The notes under the pieces were generated by a model. It did not search any database. It saw nothing but the letters and a program-made list of their open reading frames with translations, and was not told where the DNA came from. Shown one piece after another: positions 8,770 to 16,787 of a stretch of 23,581 nt of DNA. Numbering within the stretch: position 1 is the stretch's first letter; each line of letters starts with the position of its first letter. The position numbers were made by a program, and so were the translations under genes. Source of the stretch: JAQUBU01 sp036677685 (GTDB taxonomy: Bacteria > Bacillota > Syntrophomonadia > Syntrophomonadales > Syntrophomonadaceae); contig JAVBWA010000025.1 of assembly GCA_036677685.1 (NCBI GenBank), positions 1 to 23,581 on the forward strand, read 5' to 3'.

Positions 8770-11160
8770 GTGAAGACAATCGGATCAAATGCCAAAGCAG
8801 TAAAAGAGATAAACAGTTTCGGCAAAAACTCGCTGCCGCGTTTATTGTTTACGGCCGGTTTGCTGGGAACGCTTTTTTTCTCCCCCTTTTTACGCGGTTT
8901 GTATTTTGAAAAGGAACTGCTGGCAATTTTAATGGTAATCGCGCTTTCTTTTGCTTGCGGCGTGTGTGAATTGTTTTTTATTAAAAATGAGAGATTCTTC
9001 AGCCACCCTTTGGATTGGGCTATGCTCGGCATGGTTTTTGCCTATGTTTTGTCGCTCTTTAATGCAGTGCATATTCACCAGGCTCTGCTGTCCCTGCTTA
9101 CGGTGACCGGGTTTTTCATGGTTTATTGGATGGCGGGGCGGGCCATAAGGAATGAAAGCGACTACCGGTGGTTGCTTTTCTTTGCCTATCTGTCGGGAAT
9201 CGGCCTGGCGATAGTGGGGCTGGGGGCGGCTGCCGGTCTGCTCGACATGCCTGCGGCTTATGAAGATGGTCATATACGTTCAGCAATTCAGTATCACAAC
9301 ACCCTGGCGATTTACCTTGCCGGGTCTAGCTTTATAGGAATAGCATTAAGTCTCAAAAGCAGCCGCAAGATCAGCCGGCTGGCCTATGCAGGGGGGAATC
9401 TGCTGCTGCTTATGGTGATGGTGGGCGCCATATCGCGGGGTACCTGGCTGCTTTATCCCTGGGGTTTGGCGCTTTTTATTTTCTTCTTGGGTAAAGGCAA
9501 GCGGAGAGAAGCCTTGCTTAATTGGGTCATATTTTTCCCGTACGGCATGGCAGCGGGTTTGGGTTTTTTAAATAATGTAAACCAGAGCCGTAATACATCA
9601 GCTTTGGGATTTCTCCTGGCTGGTTTGCTAATGGCCGTATTCATGCAGTGGCTGGCTGATTTGAATATACAAAAGGCTAAAACAGCAAGCGGCAACCAAA
9701 AGAACTGCTTTACAGGCTGGCCTCAACTTGCGGGCATAGGGCTGGTTTTGTTATTTGGCTTGCTCTATATGATGCTGTCTGCTCCGGGAAGCAGTACTCA
9801 ATTTGTACCCCGGCAAATCAGTGCCAAAGTTGAAAAGACTTCTCTAGAGGATAACAGTATCAATGACCGTCTCACTTTCTACCGGGACTCCTTAAAAATA
9901 GCCTCGGATTATCCTCTGATCGGTACCGGCGGAGGAGGCTGGGAAGCATTATACCATAGCTATGCAAAGCGTTTGTACTGGAGCCGTGAAGTTCACAGCT
10001 ATTACCTGCAGACCCTGGTCGAAGCAGGGAGTATTGGCTTAATGGTTCTGCTTATTCTAGCCGCGCTGTTTATTAAGCTGCTGATTGATTTTCGTCGGCA
10101 GAACATAAGCGGGGAATTAGACAGTTCTACCCTGTGGGGAGGTGCGGCAGCGCTTATTATGATTGGAATGCACGCTGCTTTTGATGCTGATTTTTCCCTG
10201 CCGGCAACCGGGATACTTTTTTATGCCCTGGTGGGTGCTGTTAAAGGAAGGGTAACAAATTGGATTCCGCCCCGCCCAGTGGTTAAAAAGAAGGAAATAC
10301 GCAATAGATTTTTTCCAAATGCCAAAGACCTGGTCAGCCCTACCCTTGGATTAATTCTGGCTCTATTAGTATTTGCCGGAGCGGGTTCCGTTTATCGGGC
10401 TTCTTTATTGGGGGAAACCGGGGCACAGGCTTTGGAAGCCCGCGAAATAGAAAAAGCCTCAACCCTTTACCATAAGGCTGCCGGACTTGATTCCTGGCGC
10501 GCCGTTTACCAGATCAACCTGGCGAAAATTGAGGCGGTAAAGGCTAATCAAAACCGGGACAGGGGGGCTCATCAAGCAGCCAAGGATTATGCGGCCCGGG
10601 CTGCGGAGCTTGAACCCTGGAACGGCAATGTGCACCGCGCCTTGATCGATGTTTACATTGAGCTACATGAAGGGGATCTTGCAATGGCCGAAGCAGAGGC
10701 TTTGGTCAGAGCCAATCCATTATTGGAGCAGAGTTATGAAATTTTGGCTGCCAACAATATGGAAGCCGCCTGGTATTTTCTGCGCAGTGGTAAAAGCAAG
10801 CAAGCTGATGTGTATTTTGCCCGCGCTATTGATATTTGGGATAAACTGCCCGCCAGTGCCGGCCAGCCCGGTGCCGGTTTGAACCTGATGGCAGGACAGG
10901 CTTCGGTTTGCCTGGGTAAAATTGAACAGGGGCAGAAGCTTTTGACCCAAGCGGCGAAAGGAAAAGATAAAGAGGCTGCTAATGCCAGGCTCTGGCTGAC
11001 GGTGGCTGCTGCTTTAAAAGGTGATTATGCGGCAGCCAATAACTATTTACAGCAATTATCAGCTCAGGATAAAACCGCCCCGGCTCAATACCAGACTATA
11101 ACACGGCTTCTGGGACTAAAATCGCTGAAAACGGACAATGGAGTGCCCGGTCAGCCTTAA
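8770..11160 (+). CDS. O-antigen ligase/Wzy-like membrane protein with C-terminal TPR repeats
   Basis: A 796-residue polytopic protein. About ten to twelve hydrophobic helices fill residues 25-480. The Wzy_C signature SREVHSYYLQTLVEAGSIG (about 404-422) lies in the large outside loop region. A last membrane helix near 520-540 is followed by TPR-like helix pairs (about 550-780, e.g. ALEAREIEKASTLYHKAAGL). Family members polymerise or ligate undecaprenyl-linked glycans at the outer face of the membrane. Here it probably polymerises the exopolysaccharide made by the neighbouring transferases. The start is uncertain: a TAG stop at 8764 makes GTG at 8770 the earliest possible, but the only SD-like string (AGAAGGTG) overlaps this GTG. 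The true start may be a few codons downstream. Confidence 0.87.
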   Translation: MKTIGSNAKAVKEINSFGKNSLPRLLFTAGLLGTLFFSPFLRGLYFEKELLAILMVIALSFACGVCELFFIKNERFFSHPLDWAMLGMVFAYVLSLFNAVHIHQALLSLLTVTGFFMVYWMAGRAIRNESDYRWLLFFAYLSGIGLAIVGLGAAAGLLDMPAAYEDGHIRSAIQYHNTLAIYLAGSSFIGIALSLKSSRKISRLAYAGGNLLLLMVMVGAISRGTWLLYPWGLALFIFFLGKGKRREALLNWVIFFPYGMAAGLGFLNNVNQSRNTSALGFLLAGLLMAVFMQWLADLNIQKAKTASGNQKNCFTGWPQLAGIGLVLLFGLLYMMLSAPGSSTQFVPRQISAKVEKTSLEDNSINDRLTFYRDSLKIASDYPLIGTGGGGWEALYHSYAKRLYWSREVHSYYLQTLVEAGSIGLMVLLILAALFIKLLIDFRRQNISGELDSSTLWGGAAALIMIGMHAAFDADFSLPATGILFYALVGAVKGRVTNWIPPRPVVKKKEIRNRFFPNAKDLVSPTLGLILALLVFAGAGSVYRASLLGETGAQALEAREIEKASTLYHKAAGLDSWRAVYQINLAKIEAVKANQNRDRGAHQAAKDYAARAAELEPWNGNVHRALIDVYIELHEGDLAMAEAEALVRANPLLEQSYEILAANNMEAAWYFLRSGKSKQADVYFARAIDIWDKLPASAGQPGAGLNLMAGQASVCLGKIEQGQKLLTQAAKGKDKEAANARLWLTVAAALKGDYAAANNYLQQLSAQDKTAPAQYQTITRLLGLKSLKTDNGVPGQP

Positions 11161-11174
11161 GGGAGGGTGAGATA

Positions 11175-11894
11175 GTGGCAAGTGGGGGAATAGATGAAGC
11201 AGCAATTTTAGGCACCAGCAGCAGTAATGAAAACAGCTTAAAAATAAGCCGATATGAAAGTTTTAGTAAGCATAGGCCAGATCAAATATTCTTAAAACGC
11301 TTGCTCGATATAATCATATGTATTTGCATGCTGGTGTTGGCTCTGCCGTTAATGCTCGTTCTGGGGCTCCTTATTAAAATTGATTCTCCAGGACCGGTTT
11401 TGTTTACCGACTACAGGTTGGGAAGGTTTGGAGCCGGTTTTAGCTGCTATAAACTTCGCACCATGTACTTGGAAAACATAGACATGCTCCAAAAACACTG
11501 GCAGAGTAATCCGGAATGCAAAGAAGAATGGAAGAGATACGGAAAACTAAAACGAAATGATCCCCGGGTTACTCGCTGCGGCAAATGGCTGCGCAAGTCC
11601 AGTCTTGACGAATTGCCCCAATTGTTTAACGTCCTAAAGGGAGAAATGAGCCTTGTGGGACCGAGGCCTTATCTGATTGCTGAGCAAGCCGCGATGGGGC
11701 AATTTGCGGATATTATCCTGTCCGTTTATCCTGGGGTTACCGGTTTATGGCAGGTAAGCGGCCGCAATGAACTGGAGTTTGCGGAGCGCTTGCAAATCGA
11801 TTTCAAATATGTCCATCAGCGTAGTTGCTGGCTGGATACCTGGATTCTTTTGCGGACCATAATTGCGATTATAAGCCGGAAGGGAGCTTATTAA
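11175..11894 (+). CDS. polyprenyl-phosphate hexose-1-phosphate transferase (initiating sugar transferase)
   Basis: A 239-residue bacterial sugar transferase (monotopic phosphoglycosyl transferase). It moves a sugar-1-phosphate from a UDP-sugar to undecaprenyl phosphate and starts the repeat unit. The reentrant hydrophobic helix lies at about 40-67 (LLDIIICICMLVLALPLMLV), followed by SPGPVLF and the basic KLRTM motif. The catalytic Asp-Glu pair is D145-E146 (SSLDELPQLFNVLKGEMSLV), followed by GPRP and the C-terminal GLWQVSGR. It lacks the N-terminal five-helix extension of WcaJ-like proteins, so it is the short PglC-like form. GTG start with GGGAGGGTGA just upstream, 14 nt after the previous gene, hence the same operon. 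It is the last gene of the cluster; no flippase or chain-length regulator is in the window. Confidence 0.92.
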   Translation: MASGGIDEAAILGTSSSNENSLKISRYESFSKHRPDQIFLKRLLDIIICICMLVLALPLMLVLGLLIKIDSPGPVLFTDYRLGRFGAGFSCYKLRTMYLENIDMLQKHWQSNPECKEEWKRYGKLKRNDPRVTRCGKWLRKSSLDELPQLFNVLKGEMSLVGPRPYLIAEQAAMGQFADIILSVYPGVTGLWQVSGRNELEFAERLQIDFKYVHQRSCWLDTWILLRTIIAIISRKGAY

Positions 11895-11905
11895 ACTGGA
11901 TATCG

Positions 11906-12499
11906 CTAGTCACGCAGCTTTCCGTTGGTTTTGTATTGCTTGATGCAAATAGTATCTTCGTCCAAGTAAGCTATTTCCGGATAAGAACTTTTAACCGCGT
12001 CCTCCGGAGAACGGGATATTTTGTCGGCAATTCTGATCTGTCCGGGGTTCAAATTAAGAGCAAACACAATGCTGTCCCGATCTCCGTAACATCCCGCATG
12101 AACTATGCCATCCAATTTTCCCAGTACGATAATATCGCGGGCGGCTGCTATTTCAGCACTTTCATGGACATGGCCCCAGATGATCACTGAGCCTTCGGAG
12201 CGAAGCTTTTGGCCGCTTCTGACATTGCGGTGAATAATAAGGTCTTTGCTGAGACCTTTTTCCAGAGTGACTTCACGGTTGTTAAGCAGCATACCATTTT
12301 GCAGGCACAGAGACTGTATAGCTGCAAGCTGTTCATGGGATAAACCATCCAATCCGGTTCCCTTAAAAATCACCTGCGAACCGTTAAACAATTGTCTATT
12401 ATTGGCAAAGCGCTCCGCGAGCAAACTGAAATATTCCTCGAAACTGCCCTTGTTAAAGACAAAAACAAGGCTGCCGTTGAATCCTTTGATTTTAATCAT
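11906..12499 (-). CDS. minC: septum site-determining protein MinC
   Basis: A 197-residue FtsZ inhibitor that blocks division near the poles when carried to the membrane by MinD. The weakly conserved N-terminal FtsZ-binding domain spans about 1-95. The C-terminal beta-helix that binds MinD and dimerises carries the family signature RSGQKLRSEGSVIIWGHV, then AAARDIIVLGKLDGIVHAG and NLNPGQIRIAD. It lies 9 nt after minE and is the last gene of the minD-minE-minC operon, which is not the usual place. It converges tightly on the sugar transferase gene (11 nt), with no obvious terminator between them, so transcripts may overlap. Confidence 0.95.
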   Translation of the reverse strand: MIKIKGFNGSLVFVFNKGSFEEYFSLLAERFANNRQLFNGSQVIFKGTGLDGLSHEQLAAIQSLCLQNGMLLNNREVTLEKGLSKDLIIHRNVRSGQKLRSEGSVIIWGHVHESAEIAAARDIIVLGKLDGIVHAGCYGDRDSIVFALNLNPGQIRIADKISRSPEDAVKSSYPEIAYLDEDTICIKQYKTNGKLRD

Positions 12500-12508
12500 C
12501 TGCCAAAA

Positions 12509-12754
12509 CTACCTGCCTTTTAAAGGGATGTTTATATCCAATGCGGAACGCCGGCCTTCGCGTATAATGCGGACATCGGGCCTGCCTTCGATTTCAACGT
12601 GTCTTGATATTACCTGCAGGATTTCTTCTTTTAAAGTTTCCATAAGCTGGGTAGAAGCACCGGTCCGATCATGTGTTAGGACCACCCGGAGGCGGTCATT
12701 GGCCTGTTTACGGCTGGAATTGTCATTAAAAATCCGTTTTAGGAAATCCAACAC
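12509..12754 (-). CDS. minE: cell division topological specificity factor MinE
   Basis: An 81-residue protein that stimulates the MinD ATPase and drives Min oscillation. The N-terminal amphipathic membrane-binding segment MLDFLKRIF and the anti-MinCD region (ANDRLRVVLTHDRTG, about 18-32) are both present. They are followed by the helix (LKEEILQVISRHVEIE) and strand (VRIIREGRRSALDINIPL) of the dimer domain. Length is normal for the family. It sits 15 nt downstream of minD. Bacillus subtilis lacks MinE and uses DivIVA/MinJ; many Clostridia keep MinE. Confidence 0.95.
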   Translation of the reverse strand: MLDFLKRIFNDNSSRKQANDRLRVVLTHDRTGASTQLMETLKEEILQVISRHVEIEGRPDVRIIREGRRSALDINIPLKGR

Positions 12755-12769
12755 TTGCCTAAACCCCCT

Positions 12770-13591
12770 CTATTTATTTGGGAACAGGTTGCGACCCAGG
12801 TTCCGGAGTTTGCTCCAGAATGAATCTTCCTGGAAAGTAGGAAAGTCTATTTCTTCACCGTTTAATCGCCGGGCTATATTATTAAAAGCGGTTCCGGCCA
12901 GCGAGCTTCCGTTTAAAACAATAGGCTCACCTTTGTTGGTGGAAATGAGAACCTTTTTATCTTCGGGTACAATACCTAACAAATCTATACAGAGATGTTC
13001 CAGCAAATCTTCTATACTAAGCATATCCCCGCTTTTTACCATATTGGCCTGAAGCCGATTTACCACCAGTTTGATATCCTTGAACTCGGCTGATTCGAGC
13101 ATGCCGATGATCCGGTCGGCATCGCGCACCGCAGAAACCTCGGGATTGGTAACCACTATAGCGCGGTCCGCAGCCGCGATAGCATTGCGAAAGCCCTGCT
13201 CAATGCCAGCCGGGCAGTCAATAATTATGTAATCGAAGTCGGGTTTTAACTGTTCACATATAACTTTTACCTGTTCGGGTTTAATGTCATCCTTGTTGCG
13301 AGTTTGCGCGGCAGGCAGCATATAGAGATCGGGAAAACGCTTGTCCTTTACCAAAGCCTGTTTAAGTGTACATTCACCTTCAATAACCTGTACAATATCG
13401 TAAATTATCCGGTTCTCCAGGCCCAGAATAAGGTCGAGTTTTTTAAGCCCGATATCCAAGTCGATAACGACCATTTTATGTCCCATTCGAGCCAGTGCAC
13501 TGCTAATATTCGCAACTGTGGTGGTTTTGCCAACCCCACCTTTACCGGAGGTAACGACAATAACTTTGCCTTTTTCCATCTTTTTTCCCAT
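12770..13591 (-). CDS. minD: septum site-determining ATPase MinD
   Basis: A 273-residue ParA/MinD ATPase that binds the membrane when dimerised with ATP and recruits MinC. The deviant Walker A GKGGVGKTT has K17 and K22. Switch and Walker B regions are DLDIGLKKLDLILG and DYIIIDCPAGIEQG. The C-terminal amphipathic membrane-targeting helix (FWSKLRNLGRNLFPNK) is intact. ATG at 13591 is preceded by a G-rich stretch (AGGGGGGCC); a second in-frame ATG four codons later is possible. It heads the operon, followed by minE and minC. The promoter is presumably in 13592-13738, just upstream of repeat copy B. Confidence 0.96.
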   Translation of the reverse strand: MGKKMEKGKVIVVTSGKGGVGKTTTVANISSALARMGHKMVVIDLDIGLKKLDLILGLENRIIYDIVQVIEGECTLKQALVKDKRFPDLYMLPAAQTRNKDDIKPEQVKVICEQLKPDFDYIIIDCPAGIEQGFRNAIAAADRAIVVTNPEVSAVRDADRIIGMLESAEFKDIKLVVNRLQANMVKSGDMLSIEDLLEHLCIDLLGIVPEDKKVLISTNKGEPIVLNGSSLAGTAFNNIARRLNGEEIDFPTFQEDSFWSKLRNLGRNLFPNK

Positions 13592-13738
13592 TGGAAGGCC
13601 CCCCTGTAATTAATTATCTTAATCTAAGACAAATATAGACACCTGTTTTATTGTAAATGATATTTGTCCGGGAATAAACTGCTATTTTTTTATGCCGGGC
13701 TGGCGTGTACCGGGGAAGGGTATCTCCGGCGTAAATAA

Positions 13739-13922
13739 AACGAGGCTAAAATATGTTTCCGCTTCTTTACCGGTCGGGTTTCTATTAACAAAACAGGGGG
13801 CGGGTTCTTATCCCCAGCTTCGTTGCAGCGGTTTGTTGCCCCCTACGGGGAACACTTATATTGATTTCTTTCGCTAATGATTAAATTGTGTTGAAACTGT
13901 TCGACAATTTCTTCCGATGCTT
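13739..13922 (+). repeat. modular intergenic repeat, copy B (full form)
   Basis: Reads AACGAGGCT at the 5' arm and AGCTTCGTT at the 3' arm of the closing stem. The last pair is T-A here and G-C in copy A, a compensating change. It contains both internal modules: the 5' module ending in CAAAACAGG and the 55-nt central module (13839-13893). The central module is bounded by TTGTTG and TGTTG and carries a CCCCCTACGGGG hairpin. The 3' hairpin GAAACTGT...ACAATTTC has changed with one compensating pair. It ends CTTCCGATGCTT. Confidence 0.88.
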
Positions 13923-13979
13923 CAATTGCAAAAAAACAGCTTTGTTAATAGAATATGTTAAGTAAGGTATAAGGCAGGC

Positions 13980-14006
13980 CTGACAGAAGAACCGTCCCCT
14001 TGTCAT
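13980..14006. repeat. REP-like short hairpin
   Basis: GACAG at 13982-13986 and TTGTC at 14000-14004 can pair (one G-U) around AAGAACCGTCCCC. From memory, the AACCGTCCCCTTGTC string resembles REP-type sequences scattered through clostridial and deltaproteobacterial genomes near Y1/REP-associated transposases. No transposase is in the window. Single copy here. Confidence 0.4.
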
Positions 14007-14055
14007 CCTCCCCTTGCTCCGTATTGTATACTTAAGAATTGGGAAGGTAACAGCT

Positions 14056-16104
14056 ATGCGTAAATTATCCAAAACATCTCTGGTGTTGGCCGGGTTGTTC
14101 TTATTCATTGCATCTTTCATGTTAGGCATTGTACTTACTGAGAGTACACCCCGCTTACTCTTGCTGGCAACCGGTATTAGTAACTGGGAATACCAGCAAC
14201 GTGAACAAAGTGTCCTTATTTCCAGTGATGGTCAGGAACTTGACCGCCTGGGCTACAAACGCGTCTTTAGCGAAAAGTTCCCGGCTTTTTTGGAACAAGC
14301 GGTGGTAGCGGTTGAGGATCGGCGTTTTTATGAGCATGGCAGTGTGGACAGCCGGGGAATAGTTAGAGCGGTACTGAATAATTTAAAAGCCGGCAGCAAA
14401 GAGGAAGGTGGGAGCACTATAACCCAGCAATTGGCCCGCACCCTATTCCTTGGTCAGGAGAAAACCTATATCCGGAAAATAAAAGAAGCTTTAATTGCTA
14501 CTGCTATTGAAGAAAAGTTCGGAAAAGAAGCCATTCTGAACATGTACCTTAATGAGATATATATGGGACGCGGTTCTTCGGGCATAGCCACGGCTGCCCG
14601 TTACTATTTTGGCAAGGATGTTTTTGCTCTGAACCAGGCGGAGATGTGTATACTGACAGGCATGATCCAGGCTCCCGAGTATTATTCGCCGGATCGCAAT
14701 TTTGCCGGTTTAAAAGCCCGGCAGGAAATTGTAATTAATGTTTTGCAGGAGCAAGGCCTGTTGAATCCTGAAGAAGTTGAAAACCTTAAAAAACAGCCTA
14801 TTTATATTAAGGGTTATGAGCCCACCCAACAAAACTATCCCTATATTAACGCCTACCTTACTCCGCAGTTGGAGAAAATTTTAGGCACTAACGGAATCTA
14901 CCAGGGTGGAATTAAAATATATCTTACTATTGACAGCCGCATACAAAAGGCAGCTGTGCGCGCCGTTAAAAATCATGCCCGCTCTTTTGGCTATCGCGGA
15001 ATCACTGCCAAGGATGCCGCGCTGGTTTCGATTGAACCGCAGAGCGGCAGCATCAAGGCTATGGTAGGCGGGGTGGATTACTCCAGGAATCAGATTAATA
15101 TGGCGGTATGGCCGAGACAGCCCGGTTCCGCAATTAAACCGCTTTACTATGCTGCTGCCATAAATGAGGGAATAATCATGCCGGATACCGAATTAAATAA
15201 TAAAGCCCGGGATTTCGGGGGGTATAAACCTAAAAACTATGGCTGGGCACCAGAAAAAACTACCGCCCGGCAAGCCCTGGTAAATTCATATAATGTTGCC
15301 TCACTGGAGATTTTTAACAGCCTGGGAATTGAGAAAGCTTGCGAATATTTGGATGAGATGGGTATCAAAAGCGTGACCAATGCAGACAAAAACCTGGCCT
15401 TGGGCCTGGGCGGAATGAGCAAAGGCATATCACCGCTGCAAATGGCCGCAGCTTTTGCGATATTTGCCGACCACGGAATTTATCATGAATATTACTGCAT
15501 TGATAGAATCGAAGACCCGGCGGGAAGGGTGATTTACGAAAATCAGCCGGCTTCGTGGAAAGTAATAAGCAATGATACAGCCTTATTAATGGATAGTATG
15601 CTTAAAGATGTAGTTCGTTATGGAACCGGCAGATCTGCGGCTATAGCAATAAAGAGCGGCGGAAAAACCGGCACCACTACTGACAGCCGTGATCTCTGGT
15701 ATTTAGGCTATACCCAGGACCTGGCAACTGCCATATGGGTGGGAAACAGCGACGGGAAAGCGGTCAGCGGCTATGGAACATACGGGGGAAGTGTATCCGC
15801 CCCGATATGGAGAGACTATATGGGTTCCTTGTTTTACAGCTCTATCCTAAAGGAAAAACCCCAACCGGTCTATTCTTCACCGGAAGAAACCGCGCCCCTT
15901 GATAATGAACAAACCACGGAGCAGACGGATGAGCCGATTCCGGATGCAGCCTTACCGGAAAATAATGGTCTTTCCCCAATCGAAAATTTGCCTCCGGATA
16001 ATACAGACAGCAATATCGAGGCATCACCCGAAACCCAGGAGCAGATGCCAAATCAGACTGTCCCAGAGGAATTCCAAAATAATCAGGGAAATATCAGTAT
16101 TTAA
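14056..16104 (+). CDS. class A penicillin-binding protein (glycosyltransferase/transpeptidase)
   Basis: A 682-residue bifunctional peptidoglycan synthase. A cytoplasmic/membrane anchor spans about 8-27. The GT51 domain carries catalytic E87 (EDRRFYEHG), GGSTITQQLARTLFLG and E167 (LNEIYMGRGSSGI). The transpeptidase domain has all three active-site motifs: S358-K361 (PGSAIKPL), SYN 411-413 and KTGT 537-540. A C-terminal tail of about 80 residues is rich in Glu, Pro, Asn and Gln and probably disordered. The ATG at 14056 is chosen because GGGAAGGT lies 7 nt before it; the frame is open 14 codons further up to a TTG without an SD. It is divergent from the min operon, on the far side of repeat copy B. 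Length is typical of PBP1a-like enzymes of Firmicutes. Confidence 0.95.
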   Translation: MRKLSKTSLVLAGLFLFIASFMLGIVLTESTPRLLLLATGISNWEYQQREQSVLISSDGQELDRLGYKRVFSEKFPAFLEQAVVAVEDRRFYEHGSVDSRGIVRAVLNNLKAGSKEEGGSTITQQLARTLFLGQEKTYIRKIKEALIATAIEEKFGKEAILNMYLNEIYMGRGSSGIATAARYYFGKDVFALNQAEMCILTGMIQAPEYYSPDRNFAGLKARQEIVINVLQEQGLLNPEEVENLKKQPIYIKGYEPTQQNYPYINAYLTPQLEKILGTNGIYQGGIKIYLTIDSRIQKAAVRAVKNHARSFGYRGITAKDAALVSIEPQSGSIKAMVGGVDYSRNQINMAVWPRQPGSAIKPLYYAAAINEGIIMPDTELNNKARDFGGYKPKNYGWAPEKTTARQALVNSYNVASLEIFNSLGIEKACEYLDEMGIKSVTNADKNLALGLGGMSKGISPLQMAAAFAIFADHGIYHEYYCIDRIEDPAGRVIYENQPASWKVISNDTALLMDSMLKDVVRYGTGRSAAIAIKSGGKTGTTTDSRDLWYLGYTQDLATAIWVGNSDGKAVSGYGTYGGSVSAPIWRDYMGSLFYSSILKEKPQPVYSSPEETAPLDNEQTTEQTDEPIPDAALPENNGLSPIENLPPDNTDSNIEASPETQEQMPNQTVPEEFQNNQGNISI

Positions 16105-16397
16105 CCGGTAAGGCGTGAGGAGTAAGGAGTTAGGGGAGTCGGTTATTGACACAATTATAGCAGCCTGACTTTATTATACTCTCATTTATGTTAATACCCG
16201 CTACAATACAGGACAAGGTAGTGGTAAGCTCTGAACGCAGAATTAATAATAAGAAGCAAAAGATGAAGAAAAGGGGCAGGTATTATTGGGGTTCAGGATA
16301 GTAATTTAAAAAATCTTAATATACAGAGGTAATTATCAAATTAAGACATACCTGTATTTGGGAGGGGGGGAATTCCCACATAGGGGGTGTCCCCCTG

Positions 16398-16517
16398 TTA
16401 AAGTTTATCCCACCAGTCGAAGCCATTAAATAGAAAGACTCCTACTATGGCAGCCACTAGACTCAACCCCAAGCATATTACTAATATAATTGCAAAGACA
16501 GATTCAAATGAGTCCAT
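16398..16517 (-). CDS. candidate 39-residue single-span membrane peptide
   Basis: ATG at 16517, preceded on the minus strand by GAGGTGA with a 4-5 nt gap, a strong ribosome binding site for this genome. The peptide starts MDSFESVF, then has an almost unbroken hydrophobic run of about 22 residues (AIILVICLGLSLVAAIVGVF) and ends FNGFDWWDKL before TAA. The layout (short acidic head, one helix, Trp-rich polar tail) is that of a real small membrane protein. The stop is followed by a short GC hairpin. I do not recognise a family. It stands alone between the PBP gene and repeat copy C. Confidence 0.6.
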   Translation of the reverse strand: MDSFESVFAIILVICLGLSLVAAIVGVFLFNGFDWWDKL

Positions 16518-16600
16518 ACTTTCACCTCAGATTAATCCCATCTGTTAATATAATAACACGTATTACTCAGGTAAAGCCAGTTAGAAAATTCCTTTAAATT

Positions 16601-16787
16601 TTAAGCATCGAAAAAACTGGGGAGCAGTTTCAACACAATTTAATCATTCCCGAAGGGAATCAATATAAGTGGTCCCCGTAGGGGGCAACACACCGCTGCA
16701 ACAAGGCAGGAGATTAGAACCTGCGACCTGTTATGTTAATATAAACCCGACTACTTAAAGAAGTGGGAGACATATCTTCCCTTGTTA
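16601..16787 (-). repeat. modular intergenic repeat, copy C (full form)
   Basis: Read on the minus strand it starts TAACAAGG. The closing arm is CCTTGTT, so the fourth pair is A-T where copies A and E have G-C. This is a two-sided compensating change. The second internal hairpin is GCAGG...CCTGC. The central module has clean hairpins CCCCCTACGGGG and ATTCCC TTC GGGAAT. The 3' hairpin is AAACTG...CAGTTT, and the end is CGATGCTTAA. Both internal modules are present, as in copy B, but on the opposite strand. Confidence 0.88.

Larger units (their letters stand above)
13592..14055. other. 464-bp intergenic region between divergent minD and PBP genes
   Basis: Holds, in order: about 145 bp of AT-rich DNA that should contain the min promoter (no clean -35/-10 pair seen); repeat copy B (13739-13922); and a REP-like hairpin (13980-14006). 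A TATACT at 14027-14032 could be the -10 of the PBP gene, but it lacks a well-spaced -35 (TTGTCA is 21 nt upstream). No protein gene is visible. Confidence 0.5.

Noticed and set aside
12246..13052. 268-codon open frame opposite minC, minE and minD
   Set aside because: It crosses three well-identified genes on the other strand, has no SD and low-complexity Ser/Arg-rich content. It is a shadow frame.
14014..14055. Upstream TTG start adding 14 residues to the PBP
   Set aside because: No SD for the TTG. A good SD (GGGAAGGT) is placed for the ATG at 14056, which also begins a typical Lys/Arg-rich anchor.
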